Assembly: GCF_002091475.1 (NCBI RefSeq)
Contig: NZ_BCTR01000001.1
Location: 248,001 to 312,000, forward strand
Length of the DNA stretch: 64,000 bases
Reading direction: 5' to 3'
Origin: Sphingomonas azotifigens NBRC 15497
GTDB lineage: Bacteria > Pseudomonadota > Alphaproteobacteria > Sphingomonadales > Sphingomonadaceae
Below, one piece after another: positions 1 to 9,380 of this stretch. Below the pieces are notes generated by a model. The model did no database searches and was not told the origin of the DNA. It saw only the letters and a list, made by a program, of their open reading frames with translations. Numbering within the stretch: position 1 is the first letter of the stretch; each line of letters opens with the position of its first letter. A program made the position numbers and the translations under genes.

Positions 1-2
1 TG

Positions 3-1346
3 ATCCTGATGGTCGGCGCCGCGTTCCTGCTCGCGGCATTGCTGCGGCTCGGCGCGCTTGCCGGCTTCGTCTCGCGTCCGGTGCTGCGCGGCTTTGCCTT
101 CGGCCTCGCGATCACGATCGTGCTGCGGCAGGTGCCGACGATACTGGGCCTGCACGGGCTGGTCGGCGACGTCGCGACGCTGACGCTCGACCTCGTCCAC
201 GCGCTGCCCCGCACCAACGCGGCAAGCCTGCTCGCCGGGCTCGCGGCGCTTGCCGGGCTGTTCCTGCTGCGGCGATGGCCCGCCTTGCCCGGCGCCCTGA
301 TCGTGCTGGCCGCCGGCATCGCCGCGTCAGTTGCGTTCGACCTGCCCGCGCACGGTGTTGCCGTCGTTGGGTCGATCACGGTGGCGCTGTCGATGCCGCA
401 GCTGCCGCACCTCGACGGCGCGGCGCTGATGCGAGTCGCACAGCTCACCGCGCCGCTGGTGCTGATCCTGTTCGCCGAGAGTTGGGGGACGATCCGTACC
501 CTCGCGCTGCGCCATGGCGACACGGTGCGGCCCGATCGCGAGCTGGCCGGGCTTGGCGTCGCCAATCTCGCCGCGGGGCTGGTGCAGGGCATGCCGGTGG
601 GTGCCGGCTTTTCGGCCGGTTCCGCCAACGAGGCGGCGGGTGCCGGGTCGCGCTGGGCGGCGGCGATCGCCGGCGTAGCGCTGGCGGCCCTGGTGATCGT
701 CGCGCGGCCGTTGATCGCGCATCTGCCCGAGCCGGTGCTGGCCGCGGTCGTGGTCGCCGCGCTCAGCCATGCACTCGATCCGGCGCCGCTGGTACGGCTG
801 TTCCGGCTGCGGCGCGACATGCTGATCGGCACCGGCGCGGTGATCGGCGTGCTGGCGCTGGGCGTGGTCAACGGCATGCTGCTCGCGATTCTGCTCTCGA
901 TCGCCTCGTTCCTGCACCGCGCCTCCACCCCCGCCATCGCACGGCTGGGCCAGCTGGGCGACAGCCACGACTTCGTCTCGCTCGAACGCCACCCCGATGC
1001 GCGCGTGCCTCCCGGCATGACGATCTGGCGCGCAGGCGAACCGCTGTTCTTCGCCAATGCCGAGCGGGTGCTGAGCACCATGGCCGAGCAGACCCCGGCC
1101 GGCACGCGGATCGTGGTGGTCAGCCTCGAGGACAGCTTCGATCTCGACAGCACCGCGCTCGACGCGCTGGTCGAATTCGATCGGACGATGGCGGCACGCG
1201 GCGCCCAACTGCGGCTCGCCCGGGTTCGCGACCATGTCCGCGACCTGTTCCGCGCCGCAGGCGCCCAGGGCCTGGAGGCCCGCAGCTTCTACAGTGTCGC
1301 CGATGCCGCCGCCGCAACGATCGCCGCTAAGGAGCCTGTCGCATGA
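3..1346 (+). CDS. SulP family anion (sulfate) permease, 5' end outside window
   Basis: Inner-membrane secondary transporter of the SulP/SLC26 family, which moves sulfate or related anions such as bicarbonate. The frame is open to the left edge, so the start and roughly the first 80-100 residues are missing; family members are usually 500-560 residues. The visible part begins with a run of hydrophobic helices to about residue 305, including glycine- and alanine-rich transmembrane segments. It ends in a cytoplasmic STAS domain (about residues 325-435) containing VVVSLEDSFDLDSTALDAL. The stop overlaps the next gene by four bases (ATGA), so the two are translationally coupled. The substrate cannot be read from the sequence. 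Confidence 0.88.
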   Translation: MLMVGAAFLLAALLRLGALAGFVSRPVLRGFAFGLAITIVLRQVPTILGLHGLVGDVATLTLDLVHALPRTNAASLLAGLAALAGLFLLRRWPALPGALIVLAAGIAASVAFDLPAHGVAVVGSITVALSMPQLPHLDGAALMRVAQLTAPLVLILFAESWGTIRTLALRHGDTVRPDRELAGLGVANLAAGLVQGMPVGAGFSAGSANEAAGAGSRWAAAIAGVALAALVIVARPLIAHLPEPVLAAVVVAALSHALDPAPLVRLFRLRRDMLIGTGAVIGVLALGVVNGMLLAILLSIASFLHRASTPAIARLGQLGDSHDFVSLERHPDARVPPGMTIWRAGEPLFFANAERVLSTMAEQTPAGTRIVVVSLEDSFDLDSTALDALVEFDRTMAARGAQLRLARVRDHVRDLFRAAGAQGLEARSFYSVADAAAATIAAKEPVA

Positions 1347-1963
1347 GACACGACTATCGCCCGCTGCTCACCCCCACCCCGATCAAGACGCTGCGGCCGA
1401 CGCAGATGACGGTGGGGCGCCGCGAAGTCGAGGAAAAGCGCCGGCAATGGCGCGCGCGCTGCCTGGAGGAAGGACCGGATTTTCTCGGCCGGCACATGAT
1501 CCCGGTGGTCCTTGGCCCCAAGGGGCGGCCCTGGCTGGTCGATCACCACCATCTCGCTTTGGCCCTGCACGAGGAGGGGCAGGAACATGTCCTCACCAGC
1601 GTCCTCGCCGACCTCTCGCATCTCGCCGCCGGCGAGTTCCTGACGCTGATGGACAATCGCAGCTGGCTGCATCCGTTCGATGCCGAGGGCGTGCGCCGCG
1701 ACTATGCCAAGCTGCCGCGCCGTATCGAGGACCTGCGCGACGATCCCTATCGCTCGCTCGCCGGTGCCGTGCTCGCGGCGGGCGGCTATGCAAAGAGCCC
1801 GGCACCGTTCGCCGAGTTTCTCTGGGCCGACTTCTTCCGGCGACGGATCGATGCGAAGCGCCTCGAGAAGGATTGGGAGGACGCCGTCCTCAAGGCCGTG
1901 CACCTAGCACGCAAGCACAAGGCCGCGCATCTACCCGGCTGGGCCGGTCCGCATCTCGGCTGA
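1343..1963 (+). CDS. ParB-like protein (ParBc_2 type)
   Basis: A 206-residue soluble protein without a signal peptide. Its sequence (PTPIKTLRPTQMTVGRREVE near the start, then VVLGPKGRPWLVDHHHLALA) fits the putative ParB-like nuclease family (Pfam ParBc_2), in which a histidine-rich DHHH stretch follows the ParB-like core. It is not a chromosome-partition ParB: there is no ParA partner and no HTH region. The start overlaps the SulP stop by four bases, so it is probably co-translated with the transporter. Its biochemical role is unknown; the link to anion transport is inferred only from position. Confidence 0.75.
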   Translation: MRHDYRPLLTPTPIKTLRPTQMTVGRREVEEKRRQWRARCLEEGPDFLGRHMIPVVLGPKGRPWLVDHHHLALALHEEGQEHVLTSVLADLSHLAAGEFLTLMDNRSWLHPFDAEGVRRDYAKLPRRIEDLRDDPYRSLAGAVLAAGGYAKSPAPFAEFLWADFFRRRIDAKRLEKDWEDAVLKAVHLARKHKAAHLPGWAGPHLG

Positions 1964-1990
1964 ACACGCCAAGCTCGGATTCAGGCCGCC

Positions 1991-3004
1991 TCAACGTCCG
2001 TTTGGCGCCCCCAGTACGATCGCACCGTCCTGCCGCCGCGGCGTGAGGCCGACCAAGGCACCGATCGTTGCCGCGCTCTTCTCCGGCGTGTCGAGCCGGA
2101 AGCGGCCGCTCAGCCGCGTCGCCCCCAGGGACGGATCGGCAAGGCGGATCGGCACGGCGCTGTAGCGACCGATATGCGCCAGCGCCGCATCGAGGCGCAT
2201 GCCCTCGGCGCTCAGCCAGAACGAATCGAGGCAGCTCGGTTCCTTGGGGTCGAAGTGCTGTACCCGAAGCGGCGCCGTGCCCACGCTGGTCCACTCGCCG
2301 CCGGTTACCACGATCGGCGCCCGCCCGGGCTGGTCGACCCGCACCCGGCCGCGATAGACGCGTAGCTCGACTTCGCCGGGCAACTGGTCGACGCTGAAAT
2401 TGGTGCCGAGCGCCGTGAAACGCGCACGTGCGGTCTGCACCGAGAAGGGACGGCTGGCATCGTGCGCGACCTCGAACCGCGCTGCCCCGCGCTCGAGCGT
2501 CACCGGCCGGGCATGGTCGGCAAAGGCGACGCGGACGGCCGACGCCGCATCCAGCGTGATCTGCGATCCGTCGTGCAGGCGCAGCTGTTCGACCGTGCCG
2601 ACCGCGCTGCTGTAGAGAAAGCCGGGGGCTGCCGCGACCTTCGGCGCAGGCGGTGCGGCCTCGTGCCAGAGCAGCGGCACCGCAACCACGGCGGCAAGCC
2701 CCGCCGCCACGGCCGCAATGCGCAAACCCCGCGCGCGCTGGAGCGCCGGGCGCGGCTGGCGATCGCTCCGCCGCCGCAGCGGTACCGCCTCGGGCAGCGG
2801 CGGCGCTACCGGCGCGGGCGTCGCCGCCTCCAGCACTTCGAGCAGCGCCGGATCGCGCAGCAGGTCGTGCATCTGCGTGAAGGCGCGGAGATTGGCGTCG
2901 GACGCGTTCAGCCACGCGATCAGCGTGCGCCGCTCGGCGGGATCGAGCTCGTCGATCCGGTCCGCCCAATCGGCCGCGGTTTCCAGCGTGTGTGCGTCAA
3001 CCAT
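1991..3004 (-). CDS. FecR-type anti-sigma/sigma regulator
   Basis: Inner-membrane regulator of an ECF sigma factor in the FecI/FecR cell-surface signalling scheme. The N-terminal part (ADWADRIDELDPAERRTLIA) matches the DUF4880/FecR N-terminal domain that binds the sigma factor. One transmembrane helix lies at about residues 95-115 (AAVAAGLAAVVAVPLLW). The periplasmic FecR domain follows (VEQLRLHDGSQITLDAASAV). I chose the ATG at 3004 because it overlaps the sigma-factor stop by eight bases; a start 24 bases upstream is possible. It is transcribed after the sigma factor and ends 27 bases from the convergent ParB-like gene. The partner receptor is probably the STN-domain protein at 3594-6524. 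Confidence 0.88.
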   Translation of the reverse strand: MVDAHTLETAADWADRIDELDPAERRTLIAWLNASDANLRAFTQMHDLLRDPALLEVLEAATPAPVAPPLPEAVPLRRRSDRQPRPALQRARGLRIAAVAAGLAAVVAVPLLWHEAAPPAPKVAAAPGFLYSSAVGTVEQLRLHDGSQITLDAASAVRVAFADHARPVTLERGAARFEVAHDASRPFSVQTARARFTALGTNFSVDQLPGEVELRVYRGRVRVDQPGRAPIVVTGGEWTSVGTAPLRVQHFDPKEPSCLDSFWLSAEGMRLDAALAHIGRYSAVPIRLADPSLGATRLSGRFRLDTPEKSAATIGALVGLTPRRQDGAIVLGAPNGR

Positions 3005-3509
3005 GCGACACGCTGCCTTCCACGCCATCGAGATCGCCGCATTCGGCCAGGTCGATCATCGCGCGCACCAGATGCTTCTTCACCGCTTCCAGACTCAACC
3101 CCAATTCCTCGGCGATCTCGGCGCGGGACTTGCCGTCGAGATGGCGTTTCACGAAAACCTCGCGGCGCAGCGGCGGCAGATCGGCCAGCTTTGCCTCGAA
3201 CCGTTCGAGGCGCTGGCGATATTCCAGTACCTCTTCCGGCAGCGGCAGCGTGCAGGCGAGTTCGGCATCGAGCGGTTCGGTCTGCGCAACGCCTTTGCGC
3301 GCACGGGCGAACAGGATCGAATCCGCCACGCGGAACGCATAGGCGAGCGGCTGCTCGATCCGCTGCTTGCGCTCCTGTTCCACCACCCGCACGAACGTCT
3401 CCTGCACGATATCGTCCGCCTGCTCCGAATCGCGGAGCCGTTTGCGGACATAGGCGGTCAGGCGCGTCCGATGCTCGGCCAGCAGATCGGCCGCGTCCAT
3501 CAGGCGCAT
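2997..3509 (-). CDS. ECF sigma-70 factor, FecI type
   Basis: About 170 residues, the usual size for an ECF sigma factor. Region 2 is visible as YVRKRLRDSEQADDIVQETF, and region 4 as LPPLRREVFVKRHLDGKS followed by EELGLSLEAVKKHLVRA, a helix-turn-helix. It should direct RNA polymerase to receptor promoters when the receptor signals through FecR. Two in-frame ATGs (3509 and 3500) are reasonable; an extension to 3566 lacks family similarity. The gene lies 84 bases after the STN-receptor stop and overlaps fecR by eight bases. The order receptor-sigma-anti-sigma is the reverse of the classical fecIR-fecA layout. Confidence 0.9.
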   Translation of the reverse strand: MRLMDAADLLAEHRTRLTAYVRKRLRDSEQADDIVQETFVRVVEQERKQRIEQPLAYAFRVADSILFARARKGVAQTEPLDAELACTLPLPEEVLEYRQRLERFEAKLADLPPLRREVFVKRHLDGKSRAEIAEELGLSLEAVKKHLVRAMIDLAECGDLDGVEGSVSHG

Positions 3510-3593
3510 CGTCCCGGCCCGGCCGTTACAGAAGGGTAGAGTCGCGGCGCACCGAAACGGGGACATTCGCCCGCTCCCCAGCCAGCACCGCCT

Positions 3594-6524
3594 TCAAAAC
3601 GCATAGCGAACTCCCGCGCTCAGCACGCGCCCGCTATGGGTGATGGCCAGCAGCCGGCGCGCGTCGCGATCGGTATATTGGAGAATGCGGGCGTTGGTAA
3701 GGTTCTGCGCCTCCAGCACCAGCTTGGCCCGCTTGCCCAGCGCAAGATGCGCGGCGGCATCCAGCGTGGCGGCAGGCGCGATCCACTCGCCGATATTGCC
3801 GCTGTTGCCGATCGCGGTGCGGTAGCGGTCGCGATAGGCGAGCGCCACGCGCGCATCCCAGCCGCGCCCGGTATAGTAGAGCGTGGCATTGCCCTGCCAG
3901 CGCGACAGGTCGATCAGCGTCAGCCGCACCGGCACGCCGGCATACACCACGTCGGAACGTCCATCGGCATAGGTGCCGTTCAGCTGCACGCCGGCCCGGT
4001 CGAGCGGCGCGGGCAGGAAGCGCAGTTCCTGCTGCACCGCCAGCTCCGCCCCCAGGATCGCCGCGCCACCGCCGTTGAACGGCTGGATGACGTTGAACAG
4101 CGTCGTCGCGCTCTGCCCGGGGAAGAGGAAGGCGAGCGGATAGCCGGTGGCGACATAGGGCTGCACCGTCGTCGCCGAGGTGATGAACGAGTTCATGTGC
4201 TTGTAGAACACGCCGATCGCGATCAGGCCGCCCTTCGCGCCGTAGCGCTCCAGCGCGAGATCGAAGGATTGCGCGCGGAACGGCTTCAGATCCGGGTTGC
4301 CGGTGGTGATCGTGCCGCCGAACGGCGAGACCGACACCACCGCCGCCGCGCGCAGATCGGCGAGATCGGGCCGGTTGACGTTCTCGCTGGCGGTGGCGCG
4401 CAGCAGCAGGTCGGGGCGCAGCGTCAGCCGCGCCTCCAGCGAGGGAAGCCAGGCCCGGCTTTCGGTGACGTGCGTCACCGGTGCGGCGAGCAGGTCGCTG
4501 GTGGCGGCGCCCGTCGAGCGCGTGGTGATCGCCTCATAGCGCAGTCCCATGCGCACGCGTAGCGGGAGCGTGCCGAGGCGGCCGTCCCAGTCGAGCAGGG
4601 CGAACCCCGCCCTGCTTTCTTCGCGCAGCCGGTAATCGGTGCCGGGGACGTTGTCGGCGGCGGTCAGGTCGCGGCGCTGGCCGAGGGCGGCATAGGTCGC
4701 GTCGACATCGGCGACGACATAGGGCGCGATCGTCGCGCCATCGAACACCTCCTCCACGACAGGGCCCCCGTCGGGATAATCCACCCGGGTGCGGCGCTGG
4801 TAGCCGCTGTTGGTGAAGCGGTGCCAGCTGCCGCCAAGGCGCAACGTGAACTCCGGCGCCAGCGTGCGATCGAGGGTGAGCCGCGCCTCGCCATTGCTGT
4901 TGTCGATCGCATCCTCGCGCGCATCGGCACGCATCAGACTCCACGCGGCCGGATCGGCGGGATCGAAGCCATAGGAATTCTGCGGGGCGGCGCCGGTGGA
5001 GATGGTGGCGAAGCGCTGGTTGTTCGCCTGCAGGAACGCCTTGTCGAACACCGGCCCGTGGAACACCGATCGGTTATAGCCCAGCGCAAGCTGCAGGCTC
5101 GTCACGGCGTCGATCGGCTTGTGCAGCGACAGCGCCGCCTGATCGAAGCGGGTCCGGTCCTCCGACTTCTTGGCTTCGGTGCGCAGGTCGACGCCCGAGT
5201 AGCGCGCCGCCGCCAGCGTATCGCCGACGATGGTCGCGGCGAGCAGCCGCTGGGTGCCGGTAACATCGCCGGTCAGCCCGTTGTCGCCCGCTGCCGCCAG
5301 CGAGCGTTCGTCGCGGTGATCGGCGAGGGCGGCATGCACCCAGTCCAGCGCGAGCTCGGACCCGTCGTCGCCGGCATGCTGGACGGCCGCGACGAGGTTG
5401 CGCCGATCGAGCCGGTTGAACCAGCTTGAATAGGTCGCCGCGCGCGGGCCATAGACCGGGCTTCCCGAGGCGCCGGTCAGCCGCGCGCGCTGCTCGGGCG
5501 CAATCTCCGGGCCGAGATTGGCCGCGCCGAAGGTGATCGGCACCCAGTCCCAGTTGCGGTAGCCGAACTCCGCGATATGGTTGCTGCTGAACGAAGCGGC
5601 GACCAGCACGCCCCACTGCGCGCTGCGGCGCGAGAACACGACGGTGCCCTGCGGCGTCGTCGTCATGCCGTTGCCGCCGGAGCGGGCACGCAGCGACACC
5701 AGCGTCTCGTTCCCCGGCCGGTCGAACGGGCGGACCGTCTGGAGTGCCACGGTACCGCCGATCCCGCCGGCATCGGCGTCCGCCGCCCAGGCCTTCTCCA
5801 CCACCACCTGCGAAAGTAGACTGGCTTCGAACACCGAATAGTCGAACCGCCGCTCGCGGCTCACCGATCCGCGATTGTCGAGCCCCGAGGCGGTGGTGGC
5901 GAGCGCGTCGACGCCGTTCAGCGTGGTGCGGGTGAACAGCGGGCCCAGCCCGCGCAGCGAGACCTGCCGGCCCTCGCCATTGTCGCGGCTGATTGCCACG
6001 CCGGGCAGCCGCTGCAACGCATCGGCGACATTGCGATCGGGGAACTCGGCGATGTCCTGGGCGCGGGTCGCCTCGCGCACGCCGGTCGCGCGGCGCTTGA
6101 GCGCGATCGACTGGCGCACCGCCTCGCGATAGCCGGTGACGACGATCAGCGGCGGTTCGGGCGCGGGTGGTGGTTCGGCGGCAGGCGCTGCGACGCCGGG
6201 TACCACGACATAGCCACCCCCGGCGGCGCGCGCGGCGAGCGGCAGGCCGGCGAGGGCGCGGGCGATCGCCGCCGCCAGCGTCATGCGGCCACGGATCGGG
6301 TGTGGCACCCGAACTGTCGACGGCTGGGTAGTGAGAATCTCGACGCCCGACTGCCGCGACAGGGCGCGCAGCACCTCCGGTAGTGGGCCGGGCGGGATGT
6401 CGAAGTGGATTCTCTGCGCGGCGGAAGGCGCCTGCGGCTGGCACGGTGCGGCGATGGGCGAAAGCGATCCCAGGATCAGCGCCGCCCCAGAAACCCACCG
6501 GTACGATTGCCGACGCCCGCGCAA
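3594..6524 (-). CDS. TonB-dependent receptor with N-terminal STN signalling domain
   Basis: A 976-residue outer-membrane receptor. After a signal peptide comes a secretin/TonB short N-terminal domain (about residues 38-105, IHFDIPPGPLPEVLRALSRQ), which in FecA-type transducers contacts FecR. The plug domain holds FPDRNVADALQRLPGVAISR and VSLRGLGPLFTRTTLNGVDA, typical of the long sphingomonad/Caulobacter receptors. The barrel ends in Phe (VRYAF). The start is TTG at 6524, supported by GGAGG seven bases upstream; no ATG gives a better leader. It sits directly before sigma and fecR, so it is probably the ligand sensor for that pair. The ligand is unknown; the absence of siderophore genes and the nearby glycosidases make a carbohydrate possible. 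Confidence 0.9.
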   Translation of the reverse strand: MRGRRQSYRWVSGAALILGSLSPIAAPCQPQAPSAAQRIHFDIPPGPLPEVLRALSRQSGVEILTTQPSTVRVPHPIRGRMTLAAAIARALAGLPLAARAAGGGYVVVPGVAAPAAEPPPAPEPPLIVVTGYREAVRQSIALKRRATGVREATRAQDIAEFPDRNVADALQRLPGVAISRDNGEGRQVSLRGLGPLFTRTTLNGVDALATTASGLDNRGSVSRERRFDYSVFEASLLSQVVVEKAWAADADAGGIGGTVALQTVRPFDRPGNETLVSLRARSGGNGMTTTPQGTVVFSRRSAQWGVLVAASFSSNHIAEFGYRNWDWVPITFGAANLGPEIAPEQRARLTGASGSPVYGPRAATYSSWFNRLDRRNLVAAVQHAGDDGSELALDWVHAALADHRDERSLAAAGDNGLTGDVTGTQRLLAATIVGDTLAAARYSGVDLRTEAKKSEDRTRFDQAALSLHKPIDAVTSLQLALGYNRSVFHGPVFDKAFLQANNQRFATISTGAAPQNSYGFDPADPAAWSLMRADAREDAIDNSNGEARLTLDRTLAPEFTLRLGGSWHRFTNSGYQRRTRVDYPDGGPVVEEVFDGATIAPYVVADVDATYAALGQRRDLTAADNVPGTDYRLREESRAGFALLDWDGRLGTLPLRVRMGLRYEAITTRSTGAATSDLLAAPVTHVTESRAWLPSLEARLTLRPDLLLRATASENVNRPDLADLRAAAVVSVSPFGGTITTGNPDLKPFRAQSFDLALERYGAKGGLIAIGVFYKHMNSFITSATTVQPYVATGYPLAFLFPGQSATTLFNVIQPFNGGGAAILGAELAVQQELRFLPAPLDRAGVQLNGTYADGRSDVVYAGVPVRLTLIDLSRWQGNATLYYTGRGWDARVALAYRDRYRTAIGNSGNIGEWIAPAATLDAAAHLALGKRAKLVLEAQNLTNARILQYTDRDARRLLAITHSGRVLSAGVRYAF

Positions 6525-6593
6525 ACCTTTGCCTCCGCGGGCGCGGCTATCAGTCGATCATGACAAATTGTTGACCCGGACGCCGCCCGGGAG

Positions 6594-6624
6594 CGGGGCG
6601 GAACGGCAGCGCCGTCCCGCCCCG
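6594..6624 (-). terminator. Hairpin after the 6633-9380 receptor gene
   Basis: An eight-base GC stem (6594-6601 with 6617-6624), one A/C mismatch, five more pairs (6603-6607 with 6611-6615) and the loop AGC. It starts nine bases after the stop of the receptor at 6633. No T run follows, as is common in high-GC genomes. It suggests the two adjacent receptors are separately transcribed. Confidence 0.65.
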
Positions 6625-6632
6625 GGCAGAGA

Positions 6633-9380
6633 TCAGAACGAGAGGCGGACGCCGCCCATCACCGTCGTGCCCGAACGGGTGACGACATAGAGGCGCTGGG
6701 TGCTGTCCGAATATTGCTTCTCGCGCTGGTTGGTCAGGTTGATCGCGTCGAAGGTCAGCTGGACCTTGTCGGTCAGGTTGTAATGCGCCGAGGCATCCAC
6801 ATAGGTGGTCGGGGCATAACCGGTGAGGTCCTGGTCCTTGCCGAGGCTCGTCGAGACCGGCGAGGCGCTGTACACATAGCCGCTGCGATAGTTGAGCGAG
6901 ACGCGCGCATCAAACTTACGGTCCTGATAATACAGCGTCGCATTGGCGTTGACGTGGCTCAGACCCTCCAGCGTGGTGCGGATCGCATCCGAACCATAGA
7001 TCTGGCGGTAATCATATTTTGCGTCGAGCAGCGTCAGGTTGCCGGTCGCGCCGAGATGATCGAACGGCGCCGGCAGGAAGGTGAAGTCGGCCTGGCCGGC
7101 CAGTTCCATCCCCACCAGATCGGTGCCGCTGAGGTTCACCGGCGTCGAATAGGTCTGGATGATCGTGCTGGGCGTCAGGTTCGGCGCCAGCGAGGTCGGC
7201 TGGCCGGTGCTGCTGAACGGCACGTTCGACAGCGCGCGGGTGGCGATGAAGCCGTCGAGATGCTTGTAGAAGCCGCCCAGCGCGACATAGCCCACCCGGC
7301 CGAAATAATGCTCGAGCGACAGGTTGAGGTCAGTCGACTTGTACGGCCGCAGATTCGGGTTGCCGACCGACAGGCTGTAGGTGCCGTCGTCGTTGAGCGT
7401 GATCGAGGCGTTGGCCGCCAGCGAGCTCAGCGTCGGACGGTTGATGTTCTTGCCCGCCGACAAGCGCAGCTGCAGGCCCTTCTGCAGTTCCAGCGTCAGG
7501 TTCATCGCCGGCAGCACGCCGTCATAGTGCTTGCTGATATCGGCAGTGCCGGTGCCGATCGGATTGCCCTTGCTGTCGAAGCCACCGGACTCGCCGGTCG
7601 AGGTCAGATTGGTGCGATAATAGCGCACGCCGATATTGCCCCGGAACGGCAGGGCGCCGAGATGGTGGTCCCAGTCATATTGCGCGAAGGCAGCACCGGT
7701 GCGCTCCTCGACGCCATAGACGCTGAGCTGCGGCCCAAGGAACGCGTTGCGATCGATGTCGAGCTGGCTGAGCGCCTTGTTGTAATCGACCACCACCCAG
7801 TTCTGGCCCTTATAGCCGGTATAGACCTGGGCATAGTTGGCGATGTTGGCGCTGACCTTGCCGGTCTGGAACTCGGTCTGGTAGACATTGAGCTGCCCGC
7901 CGCGGCTATAGCCGCTATTCTCGAACCGGCGCCATTCGCCGCCGAACGACAGCTTGTCGTCGGGGGTGACGGCGAATTCGAACCGGCCCTTGGCGGTGTC
8001 GAATGCCGAATCCTGGTAGTTGGACGAGATGATCAGGTTGTGGGCGTGCCACAGCGCCGGATTGGCGGTGTCCCACTTGTAGGTGTTGACCAGCGAATAG
8101 GTGCCGCCGCGATAATCCGAGGTCACGCCGCCATAGGCTTCGAGGTAGAACTTGTCGCTGATTGGCATGTCGTAGCTCGAGCGCTCGACCCCGCCGGTGA
8201 AGAAGAACTTCAGCTTGTCACTGAGCTCGGCGTCGCCGCTCAGCACCAGCTGCTTGAAGATGTTCTTGGTGGTCTGGTTGCGGGTTTCGGTCGCGGTATT
8301 GGCACCGTCGACGTCGAGATAGTCAACTTCGTTCTGGTCGTTCCAGTGGATCTGGTTGATCTTGGAGTTCTTGTAGGTCACGCCAGCGAAGGTCTGCGCG
8401 CCGCCCAGCCAGGTAGAGCCGCCGCCGCCGCGCGAGGCGAGGTGGGTCTCGAAGCGATCGGCCTTGAACTGGCCGTACAGGCCGTCGAGCGCGAGGTTGA
8501 TCTTGTCGCTCGGCTTCCACTGGATCGCGGCGGTCAGGCCGAGGCGGTCCTGCGTGCTGTCCCACACCGACAGGCGGTTGCCGCGCGCGAAACGCAGGTC
8601 GCCCGAATTGATCTTGGCCTGCTGGTCCGCCGTCAGCGCGGAGATGTCGCTGCCGTTGGCCTTGTTGCGGCGCCAGCGATAGGTGTCGAAGCCCTCTTCG
8701 CGGGTGTTGCGGTGGCTATAGGCGCCCGAGATCAGCACGCCGAAATTGCCCCAGTTCTTCGAAAGCAGGCCGGTGAAGCGCGGCTGCGCGTCCTTGGTCA
8801 GCGTATTGGTGCCGAGCTGGCCGGAGACGACCGCCTTGGTGCCGGCATAGTCGAACGGACGGCCGGTGTGCAGGCCGACGGTACCGGCGAGGCCGCCCTC
8901 GGTCTGGATCGCCTGATAGGACTTCTCGACATCGACGCGGTTGAACAGTTCGGCGGCGAACAGGTTGAAGTCGAAGGCGCGGTCGCGCGAGTTCTGGCCG
9001 CGGCTGTCCTGCGGCGAGTCGACATTGCCCAGCACTTCCATGCCGTTCAGCTGAACGCGGGTGAAATCGGGACCGAGGCCGCGCAGGCTGATGCGGCGGC
9101 CTTCGCCGGCTTCGCGGTTGATCGCGACGCCCGGCAGGCGCTGGATCGCCTCGGCGAGGTTGAGGTCGGGGAAGGCGGCGATGTCGTCGGCCGCGATCGA
9201 GTCCTGAATGATCGCCGACTTGCGCTTGATGTCGCGGGCCTGCTCGAGGCTCGCGCGATAGCCGGTGACGACGATCTCCTGCGGACCGTCGGCAGCGGCC
9301 TGCTGGTCCTGCGCCAGGGCGGGCTGCGCGACGCAGGCGAGCGTCGTCGTCACCAGCCAAAGGGTGCGCTTGTTCAACAT
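6633..9380 (-). CDS. TonB-dependent receptor (long Sphingomonas/Caulobacter type)
   Basis: A 915-residue outer-membrane active transporter. The chosen ATG (MLNKRTLWLVTTTLACVAQP) gives a clean signal peptide ending near AQPALAQ; the frame stays open 96 bases upstream but that part is not leader-like. The plug contains GPQEIVVTGYRASLEQARDI, FPDLNLAEAIQRLPGVAINR and the conserved ISLRGLGPDFTRVQLNGMEV. The barrel runs to a terminal Phe (GVRLSF). There is no STN domain, so it is a transporter rather than a signal transducer. The plug closely resembles that of the neighbouring receptor, suggesting old duplication. It diverges from the receptor at 9972. Confidence 0.92.
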   Translation of the reverse strand: MLNKRTLWLVTTTLACVAQPALAQDQQAAADGPQEIVVTGYRASLEQARDIKRKSAIIQDSIAADDIAAFPDLNLAEAIQRLPGVAINREAGEGRRISLRGLGPDFTRVQLNGMEVLGNVDSPQDSRGQNSRDRAFDFNLFAAELFNRVDVEKSYQAIQTEGGLAGTVGLHTGRPFDYAGTKAVVSGQLGTNTLTKDAQPRFTGLLSKNWGNFGVLISGAYSHRNTREEGFDTYRWRRNKANGSDISALTADQQAKINSGDLRFARGNRLSVWDSTQDRLGLTAAIQWKPSDKINLALDGLYGQFKADRFETHLASRGGGGSTWLGGAQTFAGVTYKNSKINQIHWNDQNEVDYLDVDGANTATETRNQTTKNIFKQLVLSGDAELSDKLKFFFTGGVERSSYDMPISDKFYLEAYGGVTSDYRGGTYSLVNTYKWDTANPALWHAHNLIISSNYQDSAFDTAKGRFEFAVTPDDKLSFGGEWRRFENSGYSRGGQLNVYQTEFQTGKVSANIANYAQVYTGYKGQNWVVVDYNKALSQLDIDRNAFLGPQLSVYGVEERTGAAFAQYDWDHHLGALPFRGNIGVRYYRTNLTSTGESGGFDSKGNPIGTGTADISKHYDGVLPAMNLTLELQKGLQLRLSAGKNINRPTLSSLAANASITLNDDGTYSLSVGNPNLRPYKSTDLNLSLEHYFGRVGYVALGGFYKHLDGFIATRALSNVPFSSTGQPTSLAPNLTPSTIIQTYSTPVNLSGTDLVGMELAGQADFTFLPAPFDHLGATGNLTLLDAKYDYRQIYGSDAIRTTLEGLSHVNANATLYYQDRKFDARVSLNYRSGYVYSASPVSTSLGKDQDLTGYAPTTYVDASAHYNLTDKVQLTFDAINLTNQREKQYSDSTQRLYVVTRSGTTVMGGVRLSF

